Source: Irpex lacteus
Lineage: Eukaryota; Basidiomycota; Agaricomycetes; Polyporales; Irpicaceae
Length of the DNA: 64,000 bases
Direction: 5' to 3'
Assembly (NCBI GenBank): GCA_001986395.2
Contig: MQVO02000008.1
Location: 62,001 to 126,000, forward strand
Below the pieces are notes generated by a model, which saw only the letters and a program-made list of their open reading frames with translations, was not told where the DNA came from and searched no databases. The stretch's first letter is position 1. Every line of letters starts with the position of its first letter. Below are positions 56,911 to 64,000 of the stretch, in pieces. A program made the position numbers and the translations under genes.

Positions 56911-59900
56911 TCACATCAGATCTCCAATGGCCTCAGCAACTTCATCACTTTGGGCAATCAGCTCCATAGTACTCTCCAGCTTGTCGGGTGCATCTCGAAT
57001 GAGGCCTTTCACCTTTGTCGACGTCATCAATGTCTGCTCGATAGCGATGATCGCCTTCGCAAATTGTGCCGCCGTGAGTTTCGTCTGCACAGTTTCCGAC
57101 TTGGCCGCGAGCAGGCCCAGGAAGACCGAGACATCCCACGACGTGTTCTGCAACTGCATGTTTTTTTCGCGCAGTGAGATGGCAAGTCGCATGTTACGCT
57201 GGATGTCCAATTTGTAGGACTCCACGGACGAATGGAGCTGGACGAAGCGACTCATCTCCGACCTAATGTTCGCCAGTGTGTTTTCGGCTGCTCGGATATC
57301 CTGCCGAGCTTGAGCGAGATCGCGCTGGCAGGACTCAACAAGTTTGTTTGCGTACTCAACCGCCTCGTCGAGTCCAAACCAATCACCAAGACGGCCGAGG
57401 CCTAAGGTAAAGATATCGCGTATAGTCTAAGCAGGGTAGTTTAGTGTCTGCGAAGGTAGAATAGAGCTTGTTGCACTCACCCTCGCTGTCTCCGCTTCAT
57501 GGCGCTTCTGTTCTGCCACGCGCTTCGTCTCTCGAGCTCTACGTGCTGAGTCTTCAGCGGATTGTTGTTTCTCCCTGTAAGTATAGTCAACAGCCACGTC
57601 ACAGGGTCAATACCGGTTGGGAATCACCTCATGATTTCTGCCCTCACTTCTGCACCCTTCTTCAACCCATCTGTGACAGACTGTAAGTTGTTCAAGCGAG
57701 TCACTCGCGCCTCCGACTCTCCCAATTTTGCTGTCAGTTCCACAGTAAGCTAGAAACCAAGAATTAGCACCCAGGATGAATTCCAGTGTGAGGAATGAGC
57801 TTACCTCGCCACCACGCTTGGTCATCTTCGTCGACTCATCGTACAGATGCTTGAAGCGCTCAGCGACGACAGCTGCTTGATTCTTGCACAGCTTGACCAG
57901 CCGCTTCATCTCCTCGCTTTGAAGAACTACAGCCTTTTTCGTCTCCTCGTAGAGATCTTCGATAGTTCCGCAAAGAACTCCCACACCTTGGATGGCATGA
58001 TCTGCAGGCGCCCGTAGCCCGACCTCGATGTCACGTTGAAGCTGGTCCGTCTGATAACGAAGCTGAACACAACGGGTAGCGGCTAACTGAATCTCCTTGT
58101 GGATGTTCTCGCTTTCTGTGATACAAGACTGCAGGTTGCTGAGTGCGGCGGAGCTATAACGCTCGGACCAGAAAGGCTTAGGTAAGAAGGGAATATGAGT
58201 AATGAGAGCGATAACATTTAATGTGAAGGTATACATACCATTAGGCCACATACGTACCGGTTTGTCGAGCCCATGAAGCCATCAAGCTCCCAACCCGACG
58301 AGGTGCCCGACCTTGAGCCGTACCATGGGCTCTCGCGTCCTTTGAACGTTCGTCAGTTTATCCACAGTGATACAAAACATGGCGAATACCTTTCGAGGTG
58401 ATGAATTGCAAGCCCAAAATGTAGTTTTCATCCGCGCTTACTCGGATATGTGTGAAATCTTCGCCTGACTCGAGAGCATATGTACTATAGTTGCCGCCTT
58501 GACCGCCATGCCATGCCGTAGAGGTCCCGTCCGTGAAATCTAGCGCAAGACCGTCGATGCGGGCGCCGGACCTGACACAAACTTGACGGACAACCTTGTG
58601 GTCAGCGTTAGAAGAGTTGTCTATAAGTAATTTCTCAGTGAACAAATGGCAAGTAGTGTAAGCAAAAAACATACTCACCGGAAAACGAGGCGCCTGTCCA
58701 CGCGCCGTAAAACCTTCCTGTAGCTTGTAAAAACGCGATGGGAGTCTCCTTCAACCAACCCATGCTGGATGTATTCACTTTCTGCCACAGAATCTGCACA
58801 GGGGTTGAGTGTGACGTGACCGAAATATAATGTCAAGGAAAACGTACTTGGTCCTGTCCAGCCCACATGACACCATAGACGAAGTAGCCTCCGAAATTGG
58901 CCCGCATGTACGTTATGATATCTGTGTTTGGTAGAGCAGCGTGTCGGAAGGTACCACTGATATGCACATGTCAATTGGCGTATCACGCTTAAAGTACAAA
59001 CTGAATCACCTGTACCATCCGCGCTCGGTGGAGAAACACCATTCCACAATACTGCAGTCCTCTTCTTGGAAATACACTCTGAGAGGTAGCTGGCTATTAG
59101 CGTCAAATATAGAAATGTATGAATATTTAACCAACCTAATCTCTTGGCAATTATAAGACCAGCTAACTGCACAAATATCACCGATAGGGATAGTGCAGTG
59201 ATGGCTCCAGTCACCGAGTAACCTAGAGAAGTTGTTATATTGTCAGAAATCTTGTCCTCGTCGCAATCCAAGAGATGCCCACCAGCGTTCGTGGTCCCAA
59301 TCACTGCGGTATTCACGGATCACGTTTTGTTCATCCTGGAAGTACACCCGTAGCTCCCTGCAGCCTATAATTGGTTGAGTCATTTTAAGAGTACTGTAAG
59401 AGCAGATGCGGTACCACTGACTACGCAATGATGTAGCACCGATACCTGTGCCTTTTGTAGCCTTTTGCAAGCGGACAGCATTAGGGTTCCAGGTATTCAG
59501 CCCTATAGCCTGCCTGAGCGAATATGAGTATATGCTGAGAAGCATTGACAAAACGACGATAGCTCTTACCTACAGCACAGATACCCTTCACTGTCCTGAA
59601 AGAAGAGGTAATAGCCGCATTTACCCCCGGAGTATACTGCAGTAATGTTCGTCCCCATCATGCAGTTCGGCTGAACGAACGAAGTCTCTTTCCACTGGTC
59701 CACCCATTTCGTACGTTGCTTCTCGCGGATACAGCCGTCTTCTGTTTGGTAGAACACTGACTGGCCCAACGGGCGTCCTATCCACTAAGTATCTGATCAG
59801 ATACCCGTAAGTCTATGGACGAGCATCAAAGCAAACCCACAGAAAGTGCGCAAAGCGTGCTATCCGGGCTGCATCTGAAACACAGTTCACCTGTTACTAT

Positions 59901-60245
59901 TCGTGAGAACGGCCGACGCCCGGAGCCATAATAAGGACAACAGCTTACCTGGATACCAGCTGTCTCCATGATCAAGAATGCCTGCAGAGTGTTGTGATAC
60001 AACTGCGCTGAAAGGAGAAGATATGACAACTCACGCATGCCGGCGCTCCCACGAGCTGTCAGTAGCTGCAGTTCGGTAGTGTCATTACAGCCTTCGCGGA
60101 CGTCGCCGTCCTTTGTCTTCGTGTACACACGTAATCCACTGGAACCGACAGCAGCGGTCAAGGCTGTACTTCTCTGAAGGTCATACATAGAAGTTAAACA
60201 GCGCCAGATCACAGAGCGTTAGGAGCTTACGTGATGAGCAGGCAT
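56911..60245 (-). CDS. Lectin-lectin-helical fusion: fucose-lectin-like propeller, jacalin-like domain, long coiled coil
   Basis: About 800-850 residues over a dozen or more short exons. ATG at 60243-60245 (MPAHH). Propeller blades of the fungal fucose-specific lectin type run to about 58880: GLRVYTKTKDGDVREGC, SVFYQTEDGCIREKQ, ELRVYFQDEQNVIREY, PIGDICAVSWSYN, LRVYFQEEDCSIVEWC. A jacalin-like domain follows at about 58680-58261: VVRQVCVRSGARIDGLALD, AWHGGQGG, ILGLQFITSKG and GWELDGFMGSTNRY. An intron with phase kept joins this to PFWSERYSSAALSNLQ, which starts about 350 residues of helix including KQQSAEDSARRARETKRVAE and a hydrophobic stretch near TIRDIFTLGLGRL. Stop at 56911, or a further exon after the donor there. 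No signal peptide seen. It probably binds glycans; the role of the helices is unknown. Confidence 0.72.
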
Positions 60246-61318
60246 GTCTGTTCTTTCTGTATAACCAAAGTTTGCCCATCCCAGGAGAATAAAGTTGTTG
60301 TCATACTTATACTAGTGAGGCGTTGAGGGTGTATACCCCATTGCAGTCAAACCCTGCCGTCAGAAAGCGCCACTGAGGCGGCGTGCATGACAGCAATCAG
60401 GATGAGTAACTGAAGCAGCGAACATCGATGGCAGTACCAGCCTTCCATGCTTCGAGTGATTCTATCCTGTGCCCTGAAAGGGTTCAGGGACTCGCGAGCT
60501 CGGAGTGAGTAAAGTCCCGAGCCAGCTTCGAAGTTCGAACATAGCAGGACGATCATAACGCTTGCTTTCGGCCTTTACCGGGATCATGGGAATCTTTGGT
60601 CACGGCGCTTCTAGTGTTCGAATTCTTGACAAATTCTTGAATATCCAGTTCCCGTTTATCTTGCAAGATTGTCCTATGAAGCTTGAAGGCCGGGACTTAC
60701 TCACCATGTTGAAGCTGTTGGTAACACATAGTGGAGTTTCGAGACTCATCACTGAGATAGTGCGCGACTGCGCCGTGGCATCATGCATGCATGGGCAGCA
60801 TAGTACTCGTGTTGTTTGACCGGGTCACCGATTCTTTCCAAACCTGGACTTTCGAAACCTGGACTTTCGAAACCTGGACGAATAAGGTCCATACGAGCCC
60901 AAGCTACTTGTAAGTTGTCCCTTGCATTGATCACACACTCGATAACATCTGCCTCAAGGAATCCTCGCGCAGAAAGGTCTCGGAGTATTGCCTAGTGCGA
61001 GAGACGCTGGAATGCTCAAGCAACATACCCTCGAGTATCTTTCCGGAAAGCGATGCACTGCGCTGCACGCATTCCATGCTTCCTGTTGAGCCCGTCTTTA
61101 GCCAATGATCCGAGCTTAGGACGTTTATCGAGTCAACTGACGAACTTCACGTTGCGCAGACCGCGTTATATTACAAATCGGATCTACCATTCTCGTCGAC
61201 AGTTGTGCAGCTCTGCTGTATGCTATAAAAGTTCTCAGATGTAGGCAAGCTCCAGACACCGTCCCAAACGAAGCTGTCGCCACACTTCTTCTTCACCTAT
61301 AGGCTATAGCTAACAGCA
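60246..61318. other. Divergent intergenic region with short tandem repeat
   Basis: About 1.07 kb separating the lectin fusion (minus) from the helical protein gene (plus); it should contain both promoters. A 15-bp repeat lies at 60840-60879. Open frames are short and without family features. Confidence 0.45.
60840..60879. repeat. 15-bp tandem repeat, about 2.7 copies
   Basis: The unit AAACCTGGACTTTCG occurs at 60840-60854 and 60855-60869, then AAACCTGGAC at 60870-60879, with no mismatches. It is non-coding and sits in the shared upstream region of the divergent pair. Confidence 0.8.
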
Positions 61319-64000
61319 ATGTCAAACCTCGCAGAAACTCGGACGGCTATCGCCCATGTCAACACTGGCAAGAATGCCAACGAGGATAGCTGGATGACGT
61401 GGGTGATAAAACTCTCGGTCTCCTTCGTAATACTCACCTCTCATTGCTCCGTTATAGAATGTGGTGTAACACCAATTGGGGAGATTTGCTCCAGCCAGCG
61501 CCGTTGTCTATTGCTCTACTAGGTTCCATTATGGTCATTTCTGCAAGCACGGATGACTTCTGTTTGTATCATTCTCGTTTGCAACAGTGTGGAACATGCA
61601 TTCACGCTTTATAAAGCCCTTATAAACGCAGATGATGTCGTTCCGTACAAGTGGCAATATGCCAAAGTCCCAGGGTCGTTCAAGGCATGCCTGATGCAGA
61701 TGGTGATGCCAAGGCTAACATCCTAGTAGGTTAATGAGGGCTACAATGCGTTCGGGACTGCACACCAGTCCATGACCCGTATTCAGAACGCCTCATCACA
61801 ATTACCTGACGTGATCAAGACGGCTGTGTACACTATTATCAAAGGCAACCCCGAGGAGGTGTGGAAGAAGTTCTTCCGCTTTTATGGGAGTTTCGTATAA
61901 CTTACGATGCATGTACACTCAGGTCAACGCTTACTTGCCGGACCAAATCCAGTCGGCTCTCGACTTAGCCAATATCTGCGCGTACGTCGATAATGCTGCC
62001 TTTTGATCATAAGTTATTGAATTGCAAGAAAGTTCGGCAGCAAAGGAATCAGAAGAGGCATTCCACGGCATTCAAAACTTGGCGGGGGAGCTCGTCGTTG
62101 CTTGCACTTACCAGGTACAGTTTTGGTCTGATTATTAATTTATCATCTCGCTCATGATTTTGTAGGTTGGTACGTCTGAACAGAAGCTTGCAGCCAATCA
62201 AACCCAACTCGCCATTCTCGATGAACGACGCAAATCCGAGGAAGAGCGAGTGAGAGTTGCGAAAGAGACGAACGAGCGCATGAAGAAGGTACGTGTCTGA
62301 ATGTATACACCTCTTCATGAGAACTCAAGGATTGTCCACAGTCATTTGACAATGCGGAGGATGATTTCCATAACGCAGTTAAGAATGTCCCTTCAGGGCA
62401 AGTATATGTCACGATGATGTTCTATGACACGACTCATTTGTCTTTTCCAGCTGGGACCTTGTTGGCATGCAGGCTGTGGAAAGCTTAACCCAGCTTGCCG
62501 TGTCTGCGGGAAACGCGCTCGTCAGCGCTGCCACCATCAAGCAGCAAGCGGCTATGGCAGGTCTTGGAATGCTTACAGGTCCGGATACAGGCGCGAAGAA
62601 CGGTAAAGGCGGACAATCGGGGGGAGGCACTGCTCAACCACAGGCCTCTCTGCAAAATACACAGCCTAACGCGGCGAACATTACCGATCCCGCCATCCTC
62701 GAAGTCATCAAGGTGCTTCAGCTGGCTAATGCCTTGAAGTTACTTGTTTCTGGCGGTCCCAATGGCGGTCCTGATTGGGACAAGATCCGCGGCAATGTAT
62801 GTACGTCCTTCCTATGAAAAACATAGCCCACTCACTACGGATGTCCCAGGGTACCGACGGCTCACAATCGGGCGGCTTGTATGTACAGTTCAGTCTATCC
62901 ACCATCAAGGATCGCCTGGATCCCTCGAAACCTATCTCAGCTCAGCTCATCCCCATCATGGAGACCGCATTGACCGTGGCAAAGGGTATCATGGCCGTCG
63001 CCAAATCCGCTGAGGGTGCCGAGGATACATCGCTTGACAAGTACAAGCCTCAGATTGCCACCGTAATTTCTGACAGCCAACAGCTTGTGACGAAGGCAAA
63101 TCTGATTCTTCAGCAGCCTGGAACAGTGGGCGCTGGACCTGCAACGCCGCCCACACCTGCCCAAACATCCAGCAGCGCGGCCGTATGTTATCCTCCTTTT
63201 TCCGACTACTATAGCTCATTAAACCTTGCGGTGATCGGTATAGCAACTAGCCGTGGAAAATGCCAAGTTTCAGGTAGACCAAACTCGGGCTAACCTCGAA
63301 GCATCGCGGGAGGCATACAACACTGCTACCTCGAAGTTGCTCGAGCAGCAAGAGCAGATCAGCAAGACTATCGCTCAGCTGACGAGTCTTTCCCTGACTA
63401 ACGCCGGTATCAAAGCCATGCTCCCAGTTCTCAAGAAGGCTGTTGGTGCTTTCACCAGTACGTGAACTTGGATATGGAGTAATGCCAATACTAATGTCAC
63501 CTTGTTTTAACATCCAGCTCTCCAAGCACAGTTTTCTCAGATCAGTCAGTTCTTTGATAGTGTAGCTTCACTACTGGCCGACGTTCTCAAACCTTCGGTC
63601 AAACGTTGGGCCGAGACGATGACGAATACGGCCAAACTCGGCGGTGTGAAGATCGGAGGTGAGACCGCACACTTTGATCTCGTCTGTGAAGAGTATTGAT
63701 GCATTTTGATTCAGATCTTGCTCGTCAGCTCATCTACACTCAGATGATGGTGCCACTCAAGGTCAGCATGCTCTCGGAGAAGATCGCCACAGTCTACCTC
63801 GAGGTCTCGAATAGATATATACTGCCTGCTCAGAGGTGAGCTCGATTCGCTAACGATTTTGTACAAATATGAATGTCGGACATATCTCTGACCTTGGCCT
63901 AGGAGTGTTGGTGGGATGATGGAGTTCAGTGATGATACCAGCGAGAAAGGGAAAGCAGCGCTGAAAGGTTCGCGCGTACTTTGTTCTTCCCAATGTCTTG
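61319..64000 (+). CDS. Long helical protein with hydrophobic central segment (3' end outside window)
   Basis: Many small exons; ATG at 61319-61321 (MSNLAETRTAIAHVN), cut by the window edge. The predicted product is almost wholly helical. Long amphipathic segments (VGTSEQKLAANQTQLAILDE, RRKSEEERVRVAKETNER, VENAKFQVDQTRANLEASRE, KLLEQQEQISKTIAQLTSL) flank a hydrophobic Ala/Gly-rich stretch (WDLVGMQAVESLTQLAVSAG, then ALVSAATIKQQAAMAGLGML). A Gly-rich disordered linker follows (KNGKGGQSGGGTAQ). Later parts include LQAQFSQISQFFDSVASLLA and LARQLIYTQMMVPLKVS. Two long helical blocks around a hydrophobic hairpin are the general plan of alpha-helical pore-forming proteins, but no family is recognised with certainty. 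It is head-to-head with the lectin fusion. The exon plan in the first 400 bp is unsure. Confidence 0.6.

Noticed and set aside
1..64000. tRNA, rRNA, CRISPR arrays, transposases, retroelement coding regions
   Set aside because: Looked for on both strands by eye; no convincing case. Short structured RNAs could have been missed.

Overview
The window looks like nuclear DNA of a filamentous basidiomycete, most likely an Agaricomycete. Nearly every gene is cut by many short introns of about 50-60 bp with GTRNGT donors. Base composition is close to balanced and genes lie on both strands. Several families are typical of Agaricomycetes: secreted DyP-type peroxidases, fungal fucose-lectin-like propellers, jacalin-like lectins and lone kinase-like proteins. 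The genus cannot be fixed from the sequence. No rRNA, tRNA, CRISPR array or intact transposon was recognised. All multi-exon models are hand-spliced and their exon edges are approximate.

Left part (1-14.4 kb): two tandem SDR-family genes; the first of three DyP-type peroxidases (DyP1); a small uncertain gene; a multi-pass membrane protein with a very long disordered tail; a GNAT acetyltransferase; and a nucleotidyltransferase-fold protein. Middle (14.9-45.4 kb): mostly conserved housekeeping genes. These are a BRD7/BRD9-like bromodomain protein, a GT15 (KTR/MNT) mannosyltransferase, an F-box-like protein, the Rab geranylgeranyltransferase beta subunit (BET2), a conserved single-exon protein of unknown function, DyP2, an AlkB-like dioxygenase, a Fab1/PIKfyve-like lipid kinase lacking FYVE and chaperonin domains, cyclophilin H and DIM1 in divergent orientation (both tri-snRNP components), a predicted BAR-type (Ivy1-like) protein with a long tail, and SUMO.

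Right part (46-64 kb) is more accessory: DyP3, an unknown protein, an APC-family GABA/amino-acid permease, a stand-alone kinase-like protein, a small ORFan, and a chimeric duplicated scrap made of SUMO and DyP3-flank sequence. It ends with a head-to-head pair. On the minus strand is a fusion of a fucose-lectin-like propeller, a jacalin-like lectin domain and a long helical region. On the plus strand is a long helical protein with a hydrophobic central segment, cut by the window edge.

The three DyPs keep the GxxDG aspartate, the proximal histidine and the distal arginine, have signal peptides, and are probably secreted haem peroxidases. The most novel feature is the lectin-lectin-helical fusion with its divergent helical neighbour. 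A carbohydrate-targeted, membrane-acting defence pair is one inference from the architecture, but the sequence does not prove it.
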